From: Rubrivivax sp.
GTDB taxonomy: Bacteria; Pseudomonadota; Gammaproteobacteria; Burkholderiales; Burkholderiaceae_C
Direction: 5' to 3'
Assembly: GCA_016790435.1 (NCBI GenBank)
Contig: JAEUPE010000263.1
Coordinates: 1-52,717, forward strand
DNA length: 52,717 bases
Position 1 is the first letter of the stretch. The number at the start of each line of letters is the position of its first letter. Below the pieces are notes generated by a model. That model was not told the origin of the DNA, searched no databases, and saw only the letters and a program-made list of their open reading frames with translations. Positions 8,268 through 17,627 of the stretch are shown here, in pieces. The position numbers and the translations under genes are program-made.

Positions 8268-9434
8268 ATGCAACTCTTCGTCGTCGGCGGCGCCGTGCGC
8301 GACCGGCTGCTCGGGCAGCCGGTGAACGACCGCGACTGGGTCGCCGTCGGCACCACGCCCGAGGCGCTCCTCGCGCAGGGCTACAGGCCGGTCGGCAAGG
8401 ACTTCCCCGTCTTCCTGCACCCCGACACCGGCGAGGAAGTGGCATTGGCGCGAACGGAGCGCAAGAGCGGGCGCGGCTACCACGGCTTCACCTTCCATGC
8501 CGCACCGGAGGTGACGCTGGAACAGGACCTGGCCCGCCGCGACCTCACGATCAACGCCATGGCCGAAAGCGGCGACGGAACGCTGATCGACCCCTTCGGC
8601 GGCCAACGCGACCTGCGCGAAGGTGTGTTGCGCCACGTCTCACCCGCCTTCGCCGAGGACCCGGTGCGCCTGCTGCGCCTGGCTCGCTTCGCCGCCCGCT
8701 GGCCGCACTTCACGGTGGCGCCCGAGACTCAGGCGCTCCTGGCGCAGCTCGTCGAGCAGGGCGAGGTGGATGCGCTGGTTGCCGAGCGGGTGTGGCAGGA
8801 ACTGGCGCGCGGCCTCATGGCCAATCGGCCCAGCCGCATGTTCGAGGTGCTGCGCAGCTGCGGCGCGCTGGCCCGTCTGTTGCCTGAGCCCCGGCTGGAC
8901 GCCCGCGACCAGGCCCGGCTCGACCAGGGCGCCCGTGCCGGCGTGGATCTGGCCGCGCGCTTCGCCCTTCTTGGCTGGCCCGACGAAGCAGCCGTGGCGC
9001 GGGCCGCCGGGCGGCTGCGGGTGCCGGCAGAAGTGCGCGAGGTGGCCGAGCTCTTCACGCGCGAGGGGGACCGCGTTGCCGCGCTGCCGAGTGCGCCGGG
9101 GCCGGCTGAGGCGCCCGTGCTGTTGGCGTTGTTCGAACGCTGCGACGCGTTGCGTCGGCCGCAGCGGTTCCGGATGCTGCTCCAGGCCTGCGATCTCACT
9201 GCCGCCGACCGCGACCCCGATGTCGGGGGCGGGCGCACCGAGCGAGCGCCCTCACTGCTGCCGCTGCTGGAAACCGTGCGCAGGACCGACACCGCGTCGG
9301 CCGCGGAGGCGGCAGCGCGTGCCGGCGCGCGCGGGCCGCAGGTGGGCGAAGCCGTACGCCGGGCGCGTTGCGCGGCGCTCGCAGCGGCGTTGGCCATGGC
9401 CGAGCATGACAAGATGCGACCGGGAGTGCCTTGA
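8268..9434 (+). CDS. cca: CCA tRNA nucleotidyltransferase, apparently without HD centre
   Basis: Adds or repairs the 3' CCA end of tRNAs. The 388-residue protein opens with the class II signature MQLFVVGGAVRDRLLG and the catalytic NDRDWVAVG Asp pair (residues 21 and 23). It then shows the RRDLTINAMA motif and the EDPVRLLRLARFAAR neck. In the E. coli enzyme an HD phosphohydrolase domain follows. Here the equivalent region (ARLLPEPRL..., ARFALLGWPDE, near residues 205-245) has no His-Asp pair where LCHDLGKG would be, so CCA addition is expected but the phosphatase/phosphodiesterase activities are not. The ATG at 8268 is preceded by a 155-base gap in which I see no gene. Confidence 0.92.
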   Translation: MQLFVVGGAVRDRLLGQPVNDRDWVAVGTTPEALLAQGYRPVGKDFPVFLHPDTGEEVALARTERKSGRGYHGFTFHAAPEVTLEQDLARRDLTINAMAESGDGTLIDPFGGQRDLREGVLRHVSPAFAEDPVRLLRLARFAARWPHFTVAPETQALLAQLVEQGEVDALVAERVWQELARGLMANRPSRMFEVLRSCGALARLLPEPRLDARDQARLDQGARAGVDLAARFALLGWPDEAAVARAAGRLRVPAEVREVAELFTREGDRVAALPSAPGPAEAPVLLALFERCDALRRPQRFRMLLQACDLTAADRDPDVGGGRTERAPSLLPLLETVRRTDTASAAEAAARAGARGPQVGEAVRRARCAALAAALAMAEHDKMRPGVP

Positions 9435-9507
9435 AACCGCCGGGACGCCCGAGGGATTGGGCCGATGTGGCATCGCCCCGGGGTCATGCCGTGAGTCAGC
9501 CGCGCCG

Positions 9508-9888
9508 ATGAAACTGGCCGAAGGAATCCGCCGCCACGGCTTTCGCAAGTGGTACGAGCGCCAGCTCCTGCAGAGTCACGGTCACTTGGTGGTCACCTTC
9601 TTCTGCATGATCGGCGTCTTTGCGGCCATCGACGGCATGCGCGGCGCCATGGGGTGGGCCGCTCGGGCGGAGGGAATCCTCACCGCGGCCGTGTGCGCGG
9701 CCGCCGGGATGTGGGCGCTGCGACGCTATCTCTGGCTGATGCAGCACGCCGAACTGGCCGCTCACCAGGCCGAATGCCCGCAATGCAAGGCCTATGGCCG
9801 GCTCGAGCTCGTGCAGTCGGACGCCAGCGGTGACCGGGTCACCGTGCGCTGCCGCGGTTGCGGGCACGGCTGGCGAATCGAAATCTGA
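9508..9888 (+). CDS. Small membrane protein with C-terminal zinc ribbon
   Basis: A 126-residue hypothetical protein. A basic N-terminal stretch (RRHGFRKWYERQ) is followed by two hydrophobic segments at about residues 26-45 (LVVTFFCMIGVFAAI) and 53-70 (ILTAAVCAAAGMWAL). After a short helix comes CPQC near residue 90 and CRGC near residue 116, which fit a four-Cys zinc ribbon facing the cytosol. No function is known to me. It lies 73 bases after cca in the same direction. Confidence 0.7.
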   Translation: MKLAEGIRRHGFRKWYERQLLQSHGHLVVTFFCMIGVFAAIDGMRGAMGWAARAEGILTAAVCAAAGMWALRRYLWLMQHAELAAHQAECPQCKAYGRLELVQSDASGDRVTVRCRGCGHGWRIEI

Positions 9889-9922
9889 CTCGGCCAGCGA
9901 GGCAGCTGGCCGCCGCGCGGAT

Positions 9923-11086
9923 TCAAGCGCGCAAAGTGTCGAAGGGGGCGGGGCGCCCCGTCAGGTAACCCTGCAGCAGGTCGAAGCCCATCTGCCGGCA
10001 GATCTCGGCCTCGGCCTCGGTCTCCACACCCTCGGCCAAGGCCATCGAGCCCAGTTCCTTGACCATGCGCACGAGGTCGGAGACGAGCTTCTGCTTGGCT
10101 TGGCTCGCTTCGTTCAGGCCATGCACGAGGCCGAAATCGAACTTGACGAAGTGCGCCGGCACCTCGGCCAGCTCGTTCAGGCGTGCCTGCCCGGCGCCGA
10201 AGTCGTCGTACGCGAAACGCACCTTGAGATCGGCCAGTTGCGCCGCCAGTTCGCGCATGCGGTCGACTTCCATCACCGCCGTTTCGTGCACTTCGATGAC
10301 GAGATCGACGTTCAGCCCTTGCTGCGGCAGGCGCTTGAGCGCCTCCAGGAAGGCCGGATCGAAGGTCTCCTGCGGGTGCGTGTTGACGAAGAGCGTGGTG
10401 CCCGGCGCGAGCCGCGCCACGGTGCGCACGCCATGCTCGCGGAAGGCACCGGAGAGTTCCGCCTCGCGCCCCAGGCGCGCCGCCAGCGCGAACAGGTGCA
10501 CCGGCGAGGCCGGCAGGTCCGGGTGGGAACTGCGGCCGAGCAGTTCGAGCGCGAAGCGCTCGCCGCCCTTGGCTCGCACGATGGGCTGCACCGCGCCCCC
10601 CAGGCCGGTGCCGGCGAGCAACTCGAGCATCTGTCGCTCGTGCGGCACGAAGTGCCCCGAGAGCGCAGCCCCGGCCGGCGCGATCATCGTCCGCTCGCCG
10701 CCGGTGGTGGTGACGCCCGAATCCCCCAGCAGGCCCAGGCGGAATTCCGCGTTGCCGAAATGGATGACGTCGTTCTCTTCGAGCACACGGGCCGCCGCCA
10801 GGCGCACCCGGTTCACATACGTGCCATTGGTGCTGCCGAGGTCCGTGAGGCGCAACCGGCCATCTTCGGTGGCCACGAGCACGGCGTGCTGGCGCGACAT
10901 GCCGGGCGCGGCGAGCGCCAGTTCGTTGGTGGCGTCGCGGCCGACACGGAAGGGCACCACCGACACCTCGTGCACGGTGTGCGAACCATCGGCGGCCACG
11001 CCTTCGAGGAACCAGCGTCGTCCCATCGGCGCGGGGCTGGGCGCCGCCGCGCTTGCGGCTGCACCGATGGCTTCGCTTGCACCCAT
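9923..11086 (-). CDS. FHA domain-EAL domain protein (putative c-di-GMP phosphodiesterase)
   Basis: A 387-residue cytosolic protein with two domains. The N-terminal FHA domain (about residues 22-118) shows FRVGRDATNE, MSRQHAV and LGSTNGTYVN, the phosphothreonine-binding loops. The EAL domain spans about 150-385. The signature is LELLGR rather than EALLRW. The other expected c-di-GMP/metal residues are there: VNTHP, IEVHE, YDDFGAG, VKFDF, AEGVE and LLQGYL. It should therefore bind and probably hydrolyse c-di-GMP, perhaps gated by a Ser/Thr-phosphorylated partner. The start is the ATG at 11086. No kinase gene is near. Confidence 0.88.
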   Translation of the reverse strand: MGASEAIGAAASAAAPSPAPMGRRWFLEGVAADGSHTVHEVSVVPFRVGRDATNELALAAPGMSRQHAVLVATEDGRLRLTDLGSTNGTYVNRVRLAAARVLEENDVIHFGNAEFRLGLLGDSGVTTTGGERTMIAPAGAALSGHFVPHERQMLELLAGTGLGGAVQPIVRAKGGERFALELLGRSSHPDLPASPVHLFALAARLGREAELSGAFREHGVRTVARLAPGTTLFVNTHPQETFDPAFLEALKRLPQQGLNVDLVIEVHETAVMEVDRMRELAAQLADLKVRFAYDDFGAGQARLNELAEVPAHFVKFDFGLVHGLNEASQAKQKLVSDLVRMVKELGSMALAEGVETEAEAEICRQMGFDLLQGYLTGRPAPFDTLRA

Positions 11087-11211
11087 GATGGAACGGTCCG
11101 TTGCTGCACCTCGCCCCAGGAAGCGCCCCGGGGCTTCGATCGGACGCCATCTTACGCGGCACGCCGCTTGTCCGCTCCGCTGCCCGGCCCCCCGATCCCG
11201 CGGGGAGGCCC

Positions 11212-11403
11212 CTAGATCAGCAACCCGATCACGGATGCCAGCATTGTGAGCACGACCGAGCTCGTCAGCGGCACGAACCACTCCCGGCCGCCCAGTCGGA
11301 AGCGGAAGTCGCCAGGCAGCTTGCCGAGGCCGACCTTGGCCATCCAGCCCTGCAGCACGTTGAACAGCAGGCAGGCGAGCAGGAAGACGAGCAGCCAGCG
11401 CAT
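11212..11403 (-). CDS. DUF2905 family small membrane protein
   Basis: A 63-residue protein with two hydrophobic segments (LLVFLLACLLFNVLQ and VVLTMLASVIGLLI) and the conserved DUF2905 centre GLGKLPGDFRFRLGG between them. Its function is unknown. It is 125 bases upstream of the FHA-EAL gene and 50 bases downstream of the methyltransferase gene on the same strand, so all three may share a transcript. Confidence 0.85.
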   Translation of the reverse strand: MRWLLVFLLACLLFNVLQGWMAKVGLGKLPGDFRFRLGGREWFVPLTSSVVLTMLASVIGLLI

Positions 11404-11453
11404 GAGTGGGTCGGGTAGCGGATGTCGAGCAGGCGGGTAGGCAGGGCCCGACG

Positions 11454-12629
11454 CTACAGCATGTGCGTGCGATCGCCGGCCACGAATCCGAGCGGCCCCC
11501 CGGCCGGGAACGGCACGCCGCGGGCAAATGCCAGTACCTTGAAGAGCTCGCCCATCTCGTGCTCGGCGAGCAGCTTCTGGGCCGCGGCAACGCGGCGGAT
11601 ATCGGCACCCTCCATCAGCTCGAGCAGGCCACAGTTGAGGAGGAAGCGCGCCTGCGACGTGTAGCCGACCACCTCGGCACCTGCCTCCTGCGCCGCCAGG
11701 GCCATGGCGGTGAAGTCGACGTGCGAGGTGATGTCCCTGAGCCCGGGCTCGACGAGCGCCTCACCGGCGTCGCTGAAGCTGCGGTGCGCACGGTGGCTCA
11801 TCAGCGTGCCCTGGTGGCGTTGCCGGTGGTAGTACTCGGCCTCGGGGAAGCCGTAGTCGACGAAGAAGGCAGCCCCGCGCGCGAGCCTCGCCGCCACGGT
11901 GGAGACGAATGCCGTGGCCTGCGGGTGAATCTCGAGCACGGCGCCGGGCAGCGCCTCATGGGCGCGCGGCGGGCGCAGCGAGGTCGGGCGGTCGCCGAAG
12001 GCGAGCCGGCGCGGCCCGCCCGGCGGGGCAGCGACGACACCGCGCTCGAACCAGGCGCTGTCGTCCCGGTGCAGCAACTTCACGGGCATCGCATCGAGCA
12101 CCTCATTGCCGACCACGACGGCCTCGACCGCCTCGGGTCCATCCGGGCCTTGCACCGGCCACGTGTCGAGCCACTGCACTTGCGGGCCGAACCGGGCCAG
12201 GCGCGCCTGCTGGCGCACACGCAGTGTGCCGGTCAGTTCGACGATCGAGTAGCGGCGCAATGGCACACCGGCGTCGCGCAGCGCTTCGAGCAGCTGCTCG
12301 GCCAGCGCGCCACTGCCAGCGCCGAACTCGATGACCTGCTCCAGGTGGCCCAGGAGCAGGACCTCGGCCACCTGGCGCGCCAACGCGGCGCCGAAGAGCG
12401 GCGACATCTCGGGCGCGGTGACGAAGTCGCTGCCCCCGCCCGGCGCTGCGGGATGCAGTCCGAAGATGGGTGCGCCGCGCGCGTAGTAGCCGAGCCCGGG
12501 CTCGTACAGCGCCATGGCCATGTAACGATCGAAAGGCAGCCAGCCGCCGGCCTCATCCAGGGCTGCCAGCACGCGCTTTTCGAGCAGCGCCGATAATTCC
12601 TCAGCCCCGATGTCATCCACGCGCGGCAT
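11454..12629 (-). CDS. Class I SAM-dependent methyltransferase, MidA/NDUFAF7 type
   Basis: A 391-residue protein of the DUF185 family. In mitochondria the family methylates an Arg of a complex I subunit; the bacterial target is unknown. Recognisable parts are MALYEPGLGYYARG near residue 40, DFVTAPEMSPLFG, the SAM-binding VIEFGAGSGALAEQLL around residue 95, VVVGNEVLDAMPV, and FFVDYGFPEAEYYH near 265. The ATG at 12629 starts MPRVDDIGAEELSALL. It is divergent to the FolM-like SDR (69 bases between starts). A GST at 7.4 kb and an NDUFA9-like protein at 6.4 kb are nearby, but I infer no link. Confidence 0.9.
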   Translation of the reverse strand: MPRVDDIGAEELSALLEKRVLAALDEAGGWLPFDRYMAMALYEPGLGYYARGAPIFGLHPAAPGGGSDFVTAPEMSPLFGAALARQVAEVLLLGHLEQVIEFGAGSGALAEQLLEALRDAGVPLRRYSIVELTGTLRVRQQARLARFGPQVQWLDTWPVQGPDGPEAVEAVVVGNEVLDAMPVKLLHRDDSAWFERGVVAAPPGGPRRLAFGDRPTSLRPPRAHEALPGAVLEIHPQATAFVSTVAARLARGAAFFVDYGFPEAEYYHRQRHQGTLMSHRAHRSFSDAGEALVEPGLRDITSHVDFTAMALAAQEAGAEVVGYTSQARFLLNCGLLELMEGADIRRVAAAQKLLAEHEMGELFKVLAFARGVPFPAGGPLGFVAGDRTHML

Positions 12630-12698
12630 TGTAGGAAGCACCGGCCCGCGGGCCGCTCCAAGGGCGATTGCCGAAGGGCACAGCCGCAAGGTCATCCA

Positions 12699-13538
12699 GT
12701 GAACTCGCCCACTTCCGTTCCCTCCACGCCCGAGACCGTCGGGCAGGCGAAGCGCCGACCCGACGAGGCACCGGTGGTCCTCGTCACCGGCGGTGCGCAG
12801 CGCATCGGCCGCGCCATCGGGCTCGAACTCGCCGCCGCCGGCTGGCGCGTCGCGGTGCACTACCGGCACTCGTCTGCCGAGGCGGCCCGGTTGATCGAAG
12901 AACTCGACGACCCGCGCATGCGTGAACGAGGCGGATGCCGCGCCTTCGGGGCCGACCTCGCCGACGAGATCCAGTGCCGGGCCCTGGTGCCGAACGTGCG
13001 CCGTGCCATGGGGCGCCTCGATGCCCTCGTCAACAACGCCTCGCTGTTCGAACACGATGGCGCGGCCGACTTCAGCTTCTCGAACATGGAGCGCCACTGG
13101 CGCACCAACACCGGCGCGCCGCTGCTGCTGTCGCAGGCGCTGCATGCCGGCGGCGGACAGGTGGTGGTGAACGTGCTCGATCAGAAGCTGTGGAACCTGA
13201 ACCCCGACCACCTCTCGTACACGCTGTCGAAGGCCGCGCTCGAGGTGGCCACGCGCATGCTGGCCATGGCCTTCGCGCCGCGCACACGTGTGTGCGGCGT
13301 GGCGCCCGGCATCACGCTCACCTCCACCGAGATGAGCCCGGCCGAGTTCGCCGCCGCGCACCGCATGACGCCGCTGCAGCGCGGCGCCCAGCCGGAGGAC
13401 ATCGCGCGGGCGGTGCGCTACCTCATCGAAGCCCCCGCGGTGACCGGCACGACGCTGCTCGTCGACGGCGGCCAGCACCTCAGCGGGCAGGCACGCGACG
13501 TGGTCTTCCTGGCCCGCGGCGCGGCGCAACCGCATTGA
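12699..13538 (+). CDS. SDR oxidoreductase, FolM/pteridine reductase-like
   Basis: A 279-residue classical short-chain dehydrogenase. It has [18 protein letters not shown] (NADP-binding, the AQRIG form seen in FolM and pteridine reductases), LVNNASLFE, and the catalytic YTLSK pair near residue 180. It ends with [14 protein letters not shown]. FolM relatives reduce dihydromonapterin or dihydrofolate, so a pterin substrate is the best inference. The start taken is GTG at 12699 after a gene-free 69-base divergent region; no strong ribosome-binding site decides it. The next gene, ttcA, begins 76 bases downstream. Confidence 0.85.
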   Translation: MNSPTSVPSTPETVGQAKRRPDEAPVVLVTGGAQRIGRAIGLELAAAGWRVAVHYRHSSAEAARLIEELDDPRMRERGGCRAFGADLADEIQCRALVPNVRRAMGRLDALVNNASLFEHDGAADFSFSNMERHWRTNTGAPLLLSQALHAGGGQVVVNVLDQKLWNLNPDHLSYTLSKAALEVATRMLAMAFAPRTRVCGVAPGITLTSTEMSPAEFAAAHRMTPLQRGAQPEDIARAVRYLIEAPAVTGTTLLVDGGQHLSGQARDVVFLARGAAQPH

Positions 13539-13614
13539 CAGCGCCGCCGATGGACGCCGCCGGCACCGCCCGCAAAGCGGGCGCCTTCTGAAGAACCTTG
13601 AGAAACGGCCCCCC

Positions 13615-14607
13615 ATGAACTCGATTCACGACGGCGCAGCCGCGCTGCAGGCGCTCCAGACGCTGCAGGCGACGCCCGACCCGCGCAAGGCCGCCTTCGA
13701 GGCCAACAAGCTCAGCAAGCGCCTGCATCGACAGGTTGGCCAGGCCATTGCCGACTTCCAGATGATCGGCGAGGGCGACAAGGTCATGGTGTGCGTGTCC
13801 GGCGGCAAGGACAGCTACGCGCTGTTGGACATCCTCCTCAGCCTGCGCGAGCGCGCGCCGGTGCGCTTCGACCTCGTCGCCGTCAACCTCGACCAGAAGC
13901 AGCCGGGCTTCCCCGAACACGTGTTGCCCGCCTACCTCGAGAGCCGTGGCGTGCCCTACCGCATCGAGGCGCAGGACACCTACTCCATCGTCAAGCGGCT
14001 CGTGCCGGAAGGGCAGACGATGTGCAGCCTGTGCTCGCGCCTGCGCCGCGGCATCCTCTACCGCGTCGCGGGGGAACTGGGTGCGACGCGCATCGCGCTC
14101 GGCCACCACCGCGACGACATGGTGGTGACGCTGCTCATGAACATGTTCTTCGGCGGGCGCATGAAGGGCATGCCGCCCAAGCTGGTGAGTGACGACGGCC
14201 GCCACGTGGTAATCCGCCCGCTCGCCTACGTGGCCGAGACCGACCTCGAGCGCTGGGCCGAGCATCGGCAGTTCCCGATCATCCCGTGCACGCTGTGCGG
14301 CAGCCAGGACGACCTCCAGCGCGTGCAGGTGAGGAAGATGCTGCGCGAGTGGGAACGTCAGTATCCAGGCCGCAGCGACAACATGCTGCGCGCCATGGGT
14401 CATCTCGTGCCTTCGCACCTGATGGACCGGAACCTGCACCCCTTCGCCACGCTCCAACCAAGTGGCATGCCCGACGCTGGAGGGGATATCGCCTTCGACG
14501 ACGAGCCCTGCGCCGCGCCCGACGCCGGTGGAGGCCGGCCGATGAAGCTGCAACCGATGCCGGAACGCCTGGCCCCCTTCGAGGACTTGGAAGAAAGCGC
14601 CCCATGA
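13615..14607 (+). CDS. ttcA: tRNA 2-thiocytidine-32 synthetase TtcA
   Basis: Thiolates cytidine 32 of certain tRNAs using ATP and an Fe-S cluster. The 330-residue protein has the PP-loop [14 protein letters not shown] near residue 60 and two Cys pairs (CSLC near 140, CTLC near 225), which hold the cluster in this family. [19 protein letters not shown] confirms the TtcA/TtuA group over TilS. A C-terminal extension of about 60 residues follows the core, and its last four bases overlap the start of the DUF4136 lipoprotein gene (ATGA). Confidence 0.95.
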   Translation: MNSIHDGAAALQALQTLQATPDPRKAAFEANKLSKRLHRQVGQAIADFQMIGEGDKVMVCVSGGKDSYALLDILLSLRERAPVRFDLVAVNLDQKQPGFPEHVLPAYLESRGVPYRIEAQDTYSIVKRLVPEGQTMCSLCSRLRRGILYRVAGELGATRIALGHHRDDMVVTLLMNMFFGGRMKGMPPKLVSDDGRHVVIRPLAYVAETDLERWAEHRQFPIIPCTLCGSQDDLQRVQVRKMLREWERQYPGRSDNMLRAMGHLVPSHLMDRNLHPFATLQPSGMPDAGGDIAFDDEPCAAPDAGGGRPMKLQPMPERLAPFEDLEESAP

Positions 14608-15221
14608 AACCCCTGCCGACCCCTTGGCGCCGAGCCCTGACCTTGGCCGCCGCGGCCGCGCTCGGCGGCCTCTTCGCCGGCTGCGCCACGCTCAACTCGG
14701 TGACGAGCGAGGTCTCGAGCTTCGGCGAGTGGCCTGCCGGCCGTGCACCCGGCACCTATGCGTTCGAGCGCCTGCCCTCCCAGCAGCAGAGGGCTGCCGA
14801 GACCGATGCGCTCGAAGCCGCCGCCCGGCCGGCGCTGGAGAAGGCCGGTTTCAAGCCTGCCGCCGAAGGGGTCGCGCCCGACGTCACGGTGCAGGTCGGC
14901 ATGCGCACCACGCGCACCGAGTACGGCCCCTGGAACGACCCGCTGTGGTGGAACGGCGGCTTCGGCTACTGGCGCCGCGGGCCGTGGATCGGACCGTCGT
15001 GGTCGATGTCCGTGTATGCGAGCCCGCCCCGCTACGACCGCGAGGTGGCCTTGCTCATCCGCGACCGGACCACGGGCAAGCCCCTGTTCGAAACCCGGGC
15101 CAGCAACGAGAGCGGCTCGAGCGCGACGCCGCCGGTGATGGCGGCCATGTTCCAGGCTGCGCTGATGGACTTCCCGAAGACCGGCCTGAACCCGCGCCGC
15201 ATCAACGTCCCGTTGCCGTAG
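14604..15221 (+). CDS. DUF4136 lipoprotein
   Basis: A 205-residue predicted lipoprotein. Signal peptide: basic PWRRAL, hydrophobic [11 protein letters not shown], lipobox LFAGC with Cys at residue 29. The mature part follows the DUF4136 pattern: [29 protein letters not shown], then an aromatic/Gly-rich loop ([16 protein letters not shown]) and closing strands [21 protein letters not shown]. Its role is unknown; it probably faces the periplasm from a membrane anchor. It is translationally coupled to ttcA by a 4-base overlap. Confidence 0.88.
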   Translation: MKPLPTPWRRALTLAAAAALGGLFAGCATLNSVTSEVSSFGEWPAGRAPGTYAFERLPSQQQRAAETDALEAAARPALEKAGFKPAAEGVAPDVTVQVGMRTTRTEYGPWNDPLWWNGGFGYWRRGPWIGPSWSMSVYASPPRYDREVALLIRDRTTGKPLFETRASNESGSSATPPVMAAMFQAALMDFPKTGLNPRRINVPLP

Positions 15222-15255
15222 GCAAACGCTGCCGAAGGCGCAGCAGAACCAGCAC

Positions 15256-16207
15256 TCAGTTCGAGCCAGCAGCCGGATCGCCAGCCCCGGTCGCGCCGGC
15301 CATTACGGCACGCAGGTCGTCTTCCCATTCCTTCAGATTGGCACGTGCCCGCTGGCGCTGCGCCAGCGTGGTGGCGTTGTGCAGGCGCGCAACGAGGGCA
15401 CAGTTGTAGTCGGTGAGCCGCTGCTGGTAGGCACGGTAGGTGGGGTCGGGCGAACGCTGGCTGCGATCGGCCAGCGCACGGAGCGCCGCGATGCGCCGGT
15501 CGCGGTCGGCACGCTCTGCGAGCAGGCGGCGCAACGTGATGAGCGTGTCGCGCTGGCGGCGCTTGCGCTCCTCCATCCAGCCCTGCGGGTCGAACGGCGA
15601 GGCAGCCACTCCATCGGCGATGACCTTGCGCTGCGCATCGTCCAGGCGCCCGTAGATCTGCTCGGCGCGCGTCAAGGTCCGCTTCACCGAAGCGGCCAGG
15701 CGCTCCGCGGCATCCGACTGAAGGTACTCATCGCGCATCTCGTCGAGGGCCTTCACGTAGCGCCCCTCGAGGTGGCGCAGCTGCGCTTCGCCAAGGCCCG
15801 GCACGAGATCGGCGGCCTGTTCGAGCGCGCGCGCGAACGCCGGCGCGAGCGCATCGGCGAGGCGGCCGTTCCATTGGCAGGCCAGTGCCGGCGTGAGCGG
15901 CTCTGCCACCTGTGCCTGGGCCGAAGCCAGCAGCGCCGCGTAGCCAGGCAGCTGCGTCTGCCGGTGCCACTCGAACCAGCGGTCGATCGAGGCCTTGACC
16001 TGCGGCGTCTGCTCGCGCGAGAAGTCGACGTAGCCGTCCAGCCACCACCACGCCAGCTGCGGACCCGTGTTGTAGGCCACGCGCAGCGCGCTGCAACCAC
16101 CGAGCACGAGAGACAGCAGGCCGACGAGCGTGCCGATAATCGCCGCTCGACTCCAGGCACCGACACCACCGCTTCCGCCGTCGGCACGGCGCACACACCA
16201 ACCACGC

Positions 16208-16209
<2 letters not shown>
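15256..16209 (-). CDS. DUF6279 family lipoprotein
   Basis: A predicted lipoprotein of up to 317 residues. A hydrophobic stretch ([16 protein letters not shown]) with lipobox LGGC is followed by [22 protein letters not shown], the hallmark N-terminus of DUF6279. The long helical body is rich in Arg and Gln. Its function is unknown. The ATG at 16209 would share two bases with the glmU start codon; the only nearby alternative in frame is GTG at 16194, which still leaves a normal signal peptide. It converges with the DUF4136 gene, 34 bases apart. Confidence 0.8.
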
Positions 16210-17581
<1,372 letters not shown>

Positions 17582-17627
17582 CCTCGACCTGGCCTGGCCC
17601 ACGGGCCGGATCAACGGCTCGGCGCGG

